From an uncultured Oscillospiraceae bacterium (GTDB lineage Bacteria; Bacillota; Clostridia; Oscillospirales; Oscillospiraceae), in NCBI GenBank assembly GCA_944385595.1, contig CALWXY010000036.1, positions 1 through 12,531 on the forward strand: a DNA stretch of 12,531 nt, read 5' to 3'. The notes under the pieces are model-generated. The model saw nothing but the letters and a program-made list of their open reading frames with translations, was not told the origin of the DNA and made no database searches. The translations under genes and the position numbers were made by a program. Position 1 is the first letter of the stretch. The number at the start of each line of letters is the position of its first letter. Shown one piece after another: positions 1 through 6,931 of this stretch.

Positions 1-813
1 GAAAATCTCAAGCGAGTCGCGCCCTGCCATGTTGTTGGAGCCGAGGAAGCCGCCCTCCGGCTCGTTCTCGCCCGCGACGCAGATGAACGGGCTGCCGGAA
101 TAGAAGTCGGCGTACAGCTCGCGGAGCTTTGCTGCGTCCGCGCCGCCGAGCGCGTCGGTGAAGAGCGGGACGGGGACGGTCATGCCGCAGTAGTAGTCGC
201 AGATGATGGGGTTGAATATGGGCGTGCGCTCAAGGCCGGTCATGGCCTTCATCTCCGGCAGATGCTTGTGCGCGAGGCCGAGGGCGTAGAGCCTGGGGGA
301 AGAAAACTCCTGCGGCCTGTCGCTGGACTCGTAGACGGCGATGGTCTTTTTGCCCGCGCCGCTGTAGCCGGAGAGGGCGTGGGCGGTGACGTGGCTGTCG
401 GGGCTGAGCAGTCCCGCGTCGACCAGCGGGCGCACCAGCGAGATAAAGCCGGTGGCGTAGCAGCCGGGGTTTGCGACGCGGTGGGAGGCGGCAATGGCCT
501 CACGCTGGGTTTTGCACAGCTCGGGGAAGCCATAGACCCAGCCGGGGGCGACGCGGTGGGCGGTGGATGTGTCGATGATGCGGACGTGCCCGCTCTCCGT
601 CATGGCGACGGCCTCGCGCGACGCGGCGTCCGGCAGGCAGAGGAAGGTGATGTCGCTGGAATTGATGGCCTCCCGGCGGGCCGAGGGCTCTTTTCGCAGC
701 TCCTCGGGGAGAACAATCATCTCTATGTCCTCGCGCGAGCCTATGCGCTCATAGATCCTGAGGCCGGTGGTGCCCTCCTTGCCGTCGATGAAAACCTTGA
801 TTTTTTCGGACAT
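1..813 (-). CDS. argC: N-acetyl-gamma-glutamyl-phosphate reductase, C-terminus cut off by window edge
   Basis: Catalyses the NADPH-dependent reduction of N-acetyl-glutamyl-5-phosphate to the semialdehyde, the third step of arginine synthesis, in the cytoplasm. The reading frame begins MSEKIKVFIDGKEGTTGLRI, where the GKEGTTG loop fits the nucleotide-binding N-terminus. The catalytic cysteine is C118 in NPGCYATGF, followed by an SGYSGAG segment. This shorter, GTTG-type form matches the ArgC2 subfamily of roughly 310 residues; 271 codons are present, so about 40 C-terminal residues lie outside the window. The start at 813 is chosen because GGAGG sits 7 nt upstream. A second in-frame ATG at 819 lies only one base from that site and is unlikely. 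No other arginine gene is visible. The gene diverges from comEC and has its own promoter. Confidence 0.93.
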   Translation of the reverse strand, partial: MSEKIKVFIDGKEGTTGLRIYERIGSREDIEMIVLPEELRKEPSARREAINSSDITFLCLPDAASREAVAMTESGHVRIIDTSTAHRVAPGWVYGFPELCKTQREAIAASHRVANPGCYATGFISLVRPLVDAGLLSPDSHVTAHALSGYSGAGKKTIAVYESSDRPQEFSSPRLYALGLAHKHLPEMKAMTGLERTPIFNPIICDYYCGMTVPVPLFTDALGGADAAKLRELYADFYSGSPFICVAGENEPEGGFLGSNNMAGRDSLEIF

Positions 814-833
814 TTCCATTCCTCCAATCGGAA

Positions 834-868
834 GTCAGATAAGTATAAATATACAATTCATATCTGAC
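834..868. repeat. Inverted repeat over the argC transcription start, candidate operator
   Basis: GTCAGATA at 834-841 and TATCTGAC at 861-868 form a perfect 8-bp inverted repeat separated by 19 bp of AT-rich sequence. It begins one base downstream of the argC -10 box and covers the predicted start of transcription. On the minus strand the spacer holds TATGAAT, which resembles one half of an ArgR/AhrC box, but the second half is poor. It could instead act as an RNA hairpin in the leader. The repeat is directly visible; the operator role is inference. Confidence 0.45.
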
Positions 869-897
869 ATTATGGCGCAGCCGAACCAAAATGTCAA
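869..897 (-). promoter_or_regulatory. Sigma-A-type promoter of argC
   Basis: Reading the minus strand, a perfect TTGACA (897-892) is followed after exactly 17 nt by CATAAT (874-869), five of six matches to TATAAT. Transcription would start near 862, giving a leader of about 49 nt before the argC ATG at 813. This is one of the two best-matching promoters in the window. Confidence 0.8.
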
Positions 898-1064
898 GGC
901 ATACCGCAGAAACCCCTCCCGATTCTTTACATATGTAGAACAAAAACTCAATTTATAATACAACATTGTGCATATTTGCTGCCCAAAACCGGTGGAGGGC
1001 GCATATGCAGAAAATATTCAGCGCTGGGCGAATATGACTGAATACGCTCGCGGTTGAGCGCGGC

Positions 1065-1093
1065 TTGCGAATATGTGCGCGGCGGTGTAAAAT
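1065..1093 (+). promoter_or_regulatory. Possible promoter of the comEC operon
   Basis: TTGCGA (1065-1070, four of six matches to the -35 consensus) and TAAAAT (1088-1093, five of six to the -10) are 17 bp apart. Transcription would start near 1100, only about 12 nt before the comEC GTG. A perfect TATAAT also occurs at 954-959 but lacks a reasonable -35 at the right distance (TTTACA at 926-931 is 22 bp away). Confidence 0.4.
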
Positions 1094-1111
1094 CAATAAA
1101 AAAGACAGGGG

Positions 1112-3379
1112 GTGGGGAGGACGCAGTATTCCGCGCTGACAATACGCAAGCTGGCCTGGCTCTGCGGCGGATTTGCCGCGGGGACGACGGCCTTCCTCGC
1201 CATGCCGGAGCTGCGCTTCGTCCCGGCGCTCGCGGCCGCAGTCCTCGCCATCCTGCCGGGACGCCGACTGCGCTTTGTCCTGCTGGCGGTCGGCGCGCTG
1301 CTCGGCGGCGTTTACGCCACGGCGTATGAGGCGCTGGTCGCCGAGCCGGCCTTTGCCCTCGACGGCGAGACGGTCTGCGTCAGCGCCGTCGCGAGCGACA
1401 GATTCCGCGACTACTACGTCGACGTCCGCATAAGCGTGCCGGACGGCGCGGACTTCGACGCGCGCCTCTACGACTACGACGGCCTGCTCGCCGATGTGTC
1501 CGCGGGCGACAGAATCAGCGGCGAGCTGAGCCTGCGCCGCTCGGACAGCCGCTACGGCGAGAGCTACATGGGCTACCGCGGCGAGGGGCGGCTGATGCTC
1601 GCCTATCCCGCCGGTGAGCTGAGCGTCGAGTACGGCGGCGGGCTGCGCTATCTGCCCCGGAGGCTCTGCGCCGCAATCGAGGACACAGTTGACATAATAT
1701 TCCCGCCCGACACGGCTCCGTTTGAAAAGGCGCTGCTCACCGGTGAAAAAGGCGACTACTATGAGAACGAGGCGCTGAGCGATGCCGTCGCAAAGGCGGG
1801 ACTCGCGCATGTCATAGCGGTCTCCGGCATGCACGTCTCATTTGTCGTCGGCCTCGTGATGGCGCGGCCCGGGCGCAAAAGCGCGCTGCTGCTCGGCGTG
1901 CCGGTGGTGCTGCTGTTTATGATGATGACCGGCCTGCCGCACTCGGTGGTCAGGGCGGGCATAATGTATTTCGCGCTGATCAGCGCTCCCGTGCTCAGGC
2001 GCGAGAGCGACCCGCCGACGGCTCTGCTCGCGAGCCTCGCCCTCATACTGCTGCTGAACCCGGCGGCGATATTCAGCGTCGGCCTGCAGCTGTCGTATGC
2101 CGCGATGGCGGGAATACTGATAATGTCCCGCAGCATAGAGAACGCGATAGTCGCCGCCATACCCAGACCGAAGCACAGGGCGCTGCGCCGCGCACTGCAA
2201 AGCGCCGCTGGCGTCGCCGCCATGTCCATAGGCGCGACGGTGTGCACGACCCCGCTGGTGGCCTGGCACTTCGGCTATTTCTCCACCTACTCCGTGCTGA
2301 CGAATCTGCTGACATATTTCGTGATATCGGCGGTTTTCTGCCTCGGCTACCCGGCCTGCGCCGTTGGGGCGCTGTCTCCGGCGCTCGGCGAGCTGATGGC
2401 TGCGATAATCTCAGTCGGAGTGAGATATGTCCTGCTCGTCGCGACCTTTGTCGCCGGTTTGCCCGGCAGCGTCATATACACGTCCAGCCCCGTGATGAAA
2501 GGCTGGATGCTGCTCGCGGCGCTGCTGTTCGCAGCGGCGTGGCTCGGCAGGGGAAAGCGGCGGATGCGCCTCGCCGTGCCGCTCGGCCTCTCGGTCGTGA
2601 CGCTCTGCGCGTCGTGTATGCTGCTGGAATACAGCTCGCGCCGCCTCGCTCCGCAGATGACCGTCCTCGACGTCGGACAGGGCCAGTGCATAGTGATGCT
2701 TGCGGGCGGGCACTCTGTTATGGTAGACTGCGGGTGCAGGGGAGAGCTGACCGGCGCTGGCGAGAGGGCGGGGGCCTACCTGCACTCGCTGGGCGTCGAC
2801 TCGCTCGACGCGCTGATTCTCACCCACCTGCACGACGACCACGCCAACGGCGTGTCCGAGCTGCTGCGCCTTGTGGACGTCGCCGCGATTTATCTCGCGC
2901 CCGGCCTCGACGACAGCGACGGCCTCCTCGATGAGATCAGCTCGGCGGCGGCTGAGTGCGGGACGGAAATGGTTTACATAACGCAAGACAGCCTGCTCAC
3001 GGCGGGCGAGATCGAGCTTGCGATATTCGCTCCGCTCTCCGCCGGAGACGCCAACGAGAGCGGGCTTATCATACACGGCGGCGTCGCCGGGCTGTCGGTA
3101 CTTATCACCGGCGACGTCGGCGCCTCGACTGAGCGCGAGCTGCTCGAGACGAAAATCATAGGCGAGACGGACGTGCTGATAGTCGGCCACCACGGCAGCT
3201 CCGGCTCGACCTGCCTGGAGCTGATGGAGGAGCTGCGCCCGGAGCACAGCGTCGTCTCCGTGGGCTATAACAGCTACGGCCACCCGACGCAGGAGGCGCT
3301 TGAGCGCGCGTCGAGCTTCGGCGCGCAGCTGTGGCGCACGGACATGAGCGGCGATATCAGCTTTTATCCCGCGGCCTGA
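1112..3379 (+). CDS. comEC: ComEC/Rec2-type competence DNA channel
   Basis: A polytopic inner-membrane protein expected to form the channel through which single-stranded DNA enters the cytoplasm during natural transformation. At 755 residues it is full length. The N-terminal part (to about residue 190) has hydrophobic helices and a soluble beta-rich stretch. The Competence domain follows, with the hallmark segments ALLTGEKG (about residue 207) and HVIAVSGMHVSF (233-244) and a long series of membrane helices to about 510. The C-terminal metallo-beta-lactamase-like domain starts at VLDVGQGQ (about 517) and keeps the metal-binding motif H572-L-H-D-D-H577, the ITGD aspartate (D668) and HHGSSGS (from 693), so it looks nuclease-competent. 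The GTG at 1112 is the only start upstream of ATG 1202, and its ribosome binding site (AGGGGG directly before it) is weak. holA follows after 18 nt. No other competence gene is seen here. Confidence 0.92.
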   Translation: MGRTQYSALTIRKLAWLCGGFAAGTTAFLAMPELRFVPALAAAVLAILPGRRLRFVLLAVGALLGGVYATAYEALVAEPAFALDGETVCVSAVASDRFRDYYVDVRISVPDGADFDARLYDYDGLLADVSAGDRISGELSLRRSDSRYGESYMGYRGEGRLMLAYPAGELSVEYGGGLRYLPRRLCAAIEDTVDIIFPPDTAPFEKALLTGEKGDYYENEALSDAVAKAGLAHVIAVSGMHVSFVVGLVMARPGRKSALLLGVPVVLLFMMMTGLPHSVVRAGIMYFALISAPVLRRESDPPTALLASLALILLLNPAAIFSVGLQLSYAAMAGILIMSRSIENAIVAAIPRPKHRALRRALQSAAGVAAMSIGATVCTTPLVAWHFGYFSTYSVLTNLLTYFVISAVFCLGYPACAVGALSPALGELMAAIISVGVRYVLLVATFVAGLPGSVIYTSSPVMKGWMLLAALLFAAAWLGRGKRRMRLAVPLGLSVVTLCASCMLLEYSSRRLAPQMTVLDVGQGQCIVMLAGGHSVMVDCGCRGELTGAGERAGAYLHSLGVDSLDALILTHLHDDHANGVSELLRLVDVAAIYLAPGLDDSDGLLDEISSAAAECGTEMVYITQDSLLTAGEIELAIFAPLSAGDANESGLIIHGGVAGLSVLITGDVGASTERELLETKIIGETDVLIVGHHGSSGSTCLELMEELRPEHSVVSVGYNSYGHPTQEALERASSFGAQLWRTDMSGDISFYPAA

Positions 3380-3397
3380 GAAGATATTGGAGGAAAC

Positions 3398-4432
3398 ATG
3401 GACAGGAAGAAAGACAGCGGCGCGGATTTCAGCGCCGAGCTGAACAAGCTCAAGATACACGGCCCGCAGAGCCTCTACCTGATCTGGGGCGACGAGGACT
3501 ACCTCCGCGACCGCTATATGGAGAGGCTGCGCGCCGTTTGCCTCGGCGAGGACGGCGCGGACTTCAACTACCGCCGCCTGGACGGCGCCTCCCTGGATTT
3601 GAGAGATCTGGAGGAGGCGGTGCACACTCCGCCGTTCATGGGCGAGCGGGCGCTGGTCGAGCTGCGCGACTACGATATAAACTCCTGCAAGGATGACGAG
3701 CAGAAGCGCTTCACCGGTATCATCAGCGACTTGCCCGACGGCTGCACGCTGGTCATATTTGAGGACATAGGCTACGTCCCGGACGGACGGACGTCCCTGG
3801 TGCGCACGATAAAAAAGCTGGGCGCCTCGCTGGAATTCACGGCGCAGGAGCAGGGCGCGCTGACGCGCTGGATAGGCCGCCGCTTTGCCGAGCACGGCAA
3901 GGAGATCTCGCGCGCCGACGCCGAGTACCTGATGTTCACGAGCGGCTCGCTGATGAGCCAGCTCATACCGGAGATAGAAAAGCTCGCGGGCTATGTCGCG
4001 GGCGACAGGGTAACGAGAGCGGACATTGACAAGGTCGCGATAAAGCTGCCGGAGGCACGGGTGTTCGAGCTGAGCGACAAGCTGGCCGAGCGCGACTTTG
4101 AGGGCGCGGCGGATGTGCTCACAAAGCTGCTTCAGACGCGCGAGAACCCCATAAAGCTGGTGGCCATCATAGGCCAGCAGCTGCGGCGCATGTACTCGGC
4201 CAAGGTCGCGTCTGACAGCCGCCTGCCGATTGAGCAGCTGTGCGAGCTGTGCGGCGTCAAGCAGGGCTACCCGGCGAACCGGCTGGTGAACTCCGTGCGG
4301 CGCGTGGATATAGACCGGCTCGCCTTCGCCTGCGAGCTGTGCACTGAGTATGAGTATAAAATGAAGAGCACGTCGGACGACGACGCGGAGCTGTTAAAAG
4401 AGCTGGTCGTGCGCCTCGCGGCGGGGAGATAA
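3398..4432 (+). CDS. holA: DNA polymerase III delta subunit (clamp loader)
   Basis: The delta subunit opens the beta sliding clamp as part of the clamp-loader complex at the replication fork. The 344-residue length is normal for the family. The N-terminus carries the typical SLYLIWGDEDYL opening (about residues 25-36), and the C-terminal half has the helical collar region with NPIKLVAIIGQQLRRMY. There is no Walker A motif, as expected for delta, which does not hydrolyse ATP. The start at 3398 has GGAGG 6 nt upstream. It lies 18 nt after comEC, an adjacency common in Firmicutes, and is followed after 1 nt by rnmV, so the three genes are probably co-transcribed. Identity rests on family resemblance and gene order. 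Confidence 0.9.
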   Translation: MDRKKDSGADFSAELNKLKIHGPQSLYLIWGDEDYLRDRYMERLRAVCLGEDGADFNYRRLDGASLDLRDLEEAVHTPPFMGERALVELRDYDINSCKDDEQKRFTGIISDLPDGCTLVIFEDIGYVPDGRTSLVRTIKKLGASLEFTAQEQGALTRWIGRRFAEHGKEISRADAEYLMFTSGSLMSQLIPEIEKLAGYVAGDRVTRADIDKVAIKLPEARVFELSDKLAERDFEGAADVLTKLLQTRENPIKLVAIIGQQLRRMYSAKVASDSRLPIEQLCELCGVKQGYPANRLVNSVRRVDIDRLAFACELCTEYEYKMKSTSDDDAELLKELVVRLAAGR

Positions 4433-4433
4433 T

Positions 4434-5051
4434 ATGATAAGTGTCAGGGAAGTCATAGTCGTCGAGGGGAGATACGACAAGAATACGCTCAGTCAGGTGG
4501 TGGACGCCACCATAGTCGAGACCGGCGGCTTCGGCGTATTCAAGGACAGGGAGCGGCTAGAGCTTATAAGGGCAATGGCGCGGCGGCGCGGGATAATAGT
4601 TTTCACCGACTCCGACGGCGCGGGCTTTGTCATCCGCAACTTCCTGCGCGGCGCGGTGCCGCCGGAGCAGGTGAAGCACGCCTACATCCCGGATGTCTAC
4701 GGCAAGGAGAAAAGAAAAAGCTCCCCCTCCAAGGAGGGGAAGCTGGGCCTCGAGGGCATGAGGCCGGAGGTCATAGTCGAGGCGCTGCGCCGCGCGGGCG
4801 CGACCATCGAGGGCGAGACTTCAGGCAGAGCGGGCGGGATTACAAACGCCGACATGTTCGCCCTCGGCCTCACCGGCAGACCGGACAGCGCCGCGCGCCG
4901 CGCGGCTCTGCTGCGCGAGCTGCGCCTGCCTGAGCGCATGACCGGCAAGGCCATGCTCAGCGCCCTGAACGTGCTGATGGACAGGGCGGAGCTTGAAGAC
5001 CTAGCTGCGGCTCTCAATGAGCACGACGCCGACGGCGGCGAGACAAAATAA
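4434..5051 (+). CDS. rnmV: Ribonuclease M5, 5S rRNA maturase
   Basis: RNase M5 cleaves the 5S rRNA precursor in a double-stranded region to give mature termini. The protein has an N-terminal TOPRIM domain with the catalytic glutamate E11 in VVEGRYD and the DxD motif D59-S-D61-G in FTDSDGAG. The RNase M5 signature follows at residues 90-108 (GKEKRK, then PSKEGKLGLEG). The C-terminal half matches the helical domain usually found after TOPRIM in this family. At 205 residues it is slightly longer than the usual 180-190. The ATG lies 1 nt after the holA stop, with GGGGAG inside the holA end, implying translational coupling. Its last 51 bp are also coding on the other strand. In many Firmicutes this gene sits near ksgA; here it follows comEC-holA. 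Confidence 0.92.
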   Translation: MISVREVIVVEGRYDKNTLSQVVDATIVETGGFGVFKDRERLELIRAMARRRGIIVFTDSDGAGFVIRNFLRGAVPPEQVKHAYIPDVYGKEKRKSSPSKEGKLGLEGMRPEVIVEALRRAGATIEGETSGRAGGITNADMFALGLTGRPDSAARRAALLRELRLPERMTGKAMLSALNVLMDRAELEDLAAALNEHDADGGETK

Positions 5052-5243
5052 GCCCGCCGGGGCCTCGGCCAGAGCGTATGTAATGTGCAGCTGCTCGCGG
5101 GTCAGCCCGCCGGAGCCGTCGGCGTATATGGTGAGCGCCAGCGCGCAGAGCGCGAGCGCCATGCCCAGCGCCGCCGTCTTGCACAGGCCCTCCCAGGCCT
5201 CGGGACACATATTTGTAATATCGCAGAGCAAACGCCTCAGCAT
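5001..5243 (-). CDS. Small two-helix membrane protein of unknown function
   Basis: An 80-residue protein beginning MLRRLLCDITNMCPEAWEGL. Two hydrophobic segments are visible, about residues 22-40 (rich in Ala and Leu) and 59-76. They are joined by a short polar loop containing GSGGLTREQL, so the protein is probably a membrane hairpin. I do not recognise the family. The frame is open upstream to 5354, but the start at 5243 is chosen because GGAGG lies exactly 7 nt before it. The ribosome binding site, the helix-turn-helix hydrophobic layout and its position between conserved genes make it likely real. Its 3' end overlaps rnmV by 51 bp in convergent orientation, and it diverges from nrdR. Confidence 0.7.
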   Translation of the reverse strand: MLRRLLCDITNMCPEAWEGLCKTAALGMALALCALALTIYADGSGGLTREQLHITYALAEAPAGLFCLAAVGVVLIESRS

Positions 5244-5261
5244 ATCACCACCTCCAAACCG

Positions 5262-5290
5262 ATGATATGCCGGGGCGCTTTTAAATTCAA
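5262..5290 (-). promoter_or_regulatory. Possible promoter of the small membrane protein gene
   Basis: On the minus strand TTGAAT (5290-5285, four of six) and TATCAT (5267-5262, five of six) are 17 bp apart. The predicted start of transcription would fall close to the GGAGG at 5255-5251, leaving a very short leader, so this call is uncertain. Confidence 0.3.
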
Positions 5291-5356
5291 GCTGTAATTC
5301 CTGCCAGAGGACTCTGGAACATTCTGCAAAAAATTCTGGTAAAATCTCGTGCAATG

Positions 5357-5365
5357 TGCTATACT
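5357..5365 (+). promoter_or_regulatory. Extended -10 promoter of nrdR
   Basis: TGCTATACT at 5357-5365 fits an extended -10 element (TG-N-TATACT, five of six matches in the hexamer). The -35 region around 5336-5342 matches only three of six, which is usual for extended -10 promoters. Transcription would start near 5372, leaving a leader of about 29 nt. No NrdR-box-like pair was recognised here. Confidence 0.5.
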
Positions 5366-5400
5366 GACTCCGTATATTAATGGAGCATGGAGGTGCGCCA

Positions 5401-5877
5401 ATGAAATGCCCCTACTGCAACTACAATGAGAGCAAGGTCATAGACTCCCGCCCCGCCGACGAGGGCACAACCATCCGCCGCCGCCGCGAGTGCCTCGCCT
5501 GCCAGAAGCGCTTCACGACCTACGAGGTCATGGAGCACCTGCCGCTGGTCGTCATCAAGCGCGACGGCAGCCGCCAGAGCTTCGACAAAAACAAGGTGCT
5601 CAACGGTATGCTGCGCTCATGCGAGAAGCGCCCCGTCGCCCTCGCGGAGCTTGAGAAAATCGCCGCCGAGATTGAGCAGGAGCTTCAGAACTCCTTCGAG
5701 CGCGAGATAAGCACCTCGGAGATAGGCGAGATGGTCATGGAGCGCCTCAAGGACGTCGACGAGGTCGCCTACGTGCGCTTCGCCTCGGTCTACCGCCAGT
5801 TCAAGGACATAAACACCTTTATGGATGAGCTGGCAAAGCTCCTCGGAGATAAGAAAAACAGCGGCAAACAGGGCTAG
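5401..5877 (+). CDS. nrdR: Transcriptional repressor NrdR
   Basis: NrdR senses ATP/dATP and represses ribonucleotide reductase genes. The 158-residue protein has an N-terminal zinc ribbon with cysteines C3, C6, C31 and C34 (MKCPYC and ECLACQKRF), a basic DNA-binding stretch TTIRRRRE, and an ATP-cone domain from about residue 49 (VVIKRDGSRQSFD) to 139. Length and all four zinc ligands are as expected. The start at 5401 is preferred over the in-frame ATG at 5380 because GGAGG lies 7 nt before it and NrdR proteins start MKCPYC. No ribonucleotide reductase gene is visible nearby. The stop codon overlaps the stop of the convergent DUF4363 gene through the shared sequence CTAG. Confidence 0.96.
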   Translation: MKCPYCNYNESKVIDSRPADEGTTIRRRRECLACQKRFTTYEVMEHLPLVVIKRDGSRQSFDKNKVLNGMLRSCEKRPVALAELEKIAAEIEQELQNSFEREISTSEIGEMVMERLKDVDEVAYVRFASVYRQFKDINTFMDELAKLLGDKKNSGKQG

Positions 5878-6248
5878 AATATGCTCCCCGGCGAGGGCAG
5901 CTCGCTTTTCGCCGCGCCGGATATCAGCTCTTTGAGCCTCTCGAAGCCGACATGGCATGAGGGGGAGTGCTCGGCAATCAGCTCAAGCTGGTCGAAAAAG
6001 CCCTGAGTGACGGAGTCGAGCTCGGAGTGGCGCAGCGCGGCGGCGAGATAGCCGTCGTCCAGCCACAGCTCGAGCGCCTCGTGCAGACGCTCGGCGGCGC
6101 CGTCGGCGTCGCCGTCGGAGTAGGCGCGCTCCGCCTCTGCCACCATACCGCACAGCTCGTCCGCCGTGCGGATGACGAACAGAGTGTGCCACGCGGCGGC
6201 GCAGCAGACCAGCACCAGCGCGGCTGCCGCCGCAAGCTCTCTCTTCAT
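5874..6248 (-). CDS. DUF4363 family protein, membrane-anchored
   Basis: A 124-residue protein starting MKRELAAAAALVLVCCAAAW, with a hydrophobic N-terminal segment at about residues 5-26 that should act as an uncleaved signal anchor. The rest is acidic and helical with no enzymatic motif, so it probably lies outside the membrane. Size, layout and position directly downstream of a DUF421 gene match the DUF4363 family of spore-forming Clostridia; this assignment is from memory of the family and not a profile search. The ATG overlaps the TGA of the upstream gene in ATGA (6248-6245), a sign of translational coupling. A GGAGGGGA stretch in the end of the upstream gene serves as ribosome binding site. 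The biochemical role is unknown. Confidence 0.75.
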   Translation of the reverse strand: MKRELAAAAALVLVCCAAAWHTLFVIRTADELCGMVAEAERAYSDGDADGAAERLHEALELWLDDGYLAAALRHSELDSVTQGFFDQLELIAEHSPSCHVGFERLKELISGAAKSELPSPGSIF

Positions 6249-6931
6249 CGCTTCCCCTCCATCGCCTGATAATAGACGTCGCCGGCAGAGTTCACCGACA
6301 TGAGATAGACCTCCTCCGGCCCCGCCGCGCCGCGCCGCTCAAGCTCCGCCTTGAGCCAGACGGCGTCGCGCCCGGCTATGGCGAGGTTTTTCTCCAGCAG
6401 ACGCCCGTCGTTTATTATCATCACCGTGTAGCCGGGGTCGTCCGCGGCTATGCCGAGCTGAGCGGGAGTCACCGGCTGCGCCGATGGGTAAAGTATGGCG
6501 CTGAGAGTGCCGTCGGTCTCCAGCACGGCGTACTTTACCTTGCCTATGTCCGTTATGCCCTGACCGCGCAGCTCCTCGGCCAGCTCGTCGAGAGTGAAGC
6601 GGTTGCGCCGCATCTCGCTCTCGCTGATCTGCCCGTTCTCGACGAGTATGCTCGGCCTGCCGCAGACAAGACTGCGGAAGGTCGCGCTTTTCACGATAAA
6701 GCCGGATATCAGCAGCTCGCAGCATAGCAGCACGACTATCGGCAGCAGGCCGTTCAGCAGCGGTATGCCTATGTCCTGGAGCGGGTTCGCCGCGAGGTCG
6801 GATATCAGTATGGCGACGACCAGCTCCGACAGCTCCAGCTCCCCGAGCTGCCGCTTGCCCATCAGGCGCAGAGCTATGGTGATGGAGAAAAACACTATCA
6901 CAGTGCGTATCAGAATTATGGTCAATGTCAT
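6245..6931 (-). CDS. DUF421 (YetF-type) membrane protein
   Basis: A 228-residue protein with hydrophobic segments at about residues 4-22, 37-50 and 58-80, then a soluble domain. Family hallmarks are visible: LRLMGKRQLGELELSELVV (about 21-39), the GRPSILVENGQI strand (91-102) and VKYAVLETDGTLS (132-144). DUF421 proteins are widespread in sporulating Firmicutes; their molecular function is not established. The frame is open to 7012, but that would overlap dapF, and the family normally starts directly at the first helix. The GAGG motif lies only 2 nt before ATG 6931 but 8 nt before an in-frame TTG at 6925, so initiation may really be at the TTG. It is coupled to the DUF4363 gene downstream. Confidence 0.85.
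   Translation of the reverse strand: MTLTIILIRTVIVFFSITIALRLMGKRQLGELELSELVVAILISDLAANPLQDIGIPLLNGLLPIVVLLCCELLISGFIVKSATFRSLVCGRPSILVENGQISESEMRRNRFTLDELAEELRGQGITDIGKVKYAVLETDGTLSAILYPSAQPVTPAQLGIAADDPGYTVMIINDGRLLEKNLAIAGRDAVWLKAELERRGAAGPEEVYLMSVNSAGDVYYQAMEGKR

Noticed and set aside
262..867. A 201-codon plus-strand frame opposite argC
   Set aside because: It is antisense to a clear ArgC with catalytic cysteine; the translation is compositionally biased.
928..937. Palindrome TACATATGTA, considered as a LexA box
   Set aside because: The Firmicutes LexA site needs GAAC and GTTC half-sites, which are missing; a 10-bp AT-rich palindrome alone is weak evidence.
953..1834. A 293-codon minus-strand frame covering the argC-comEC intergenic region and the start of comEC
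   Set aside because: No ribosome binding site, no recognisable motif, and most of it is antisense to the conserved ComEC N-terminal region.
2411..3895. A 494-codon open frame on the minus strand across comEC and holA
   Set aside because: Covers the junction of two clear plus-strand genes; composition is that of a shadow frame and no family motif is visible.
4719..4744. Strong hairpin with CCCCTCC/GGAGGGG inside rnmV
   Set aside because: It lies in codons for the conserved PSKEGKLG segment of RNase M5 and has no T run, so coding constraint explains it. The AAGGAGGGG has no start codon at proper spacing.
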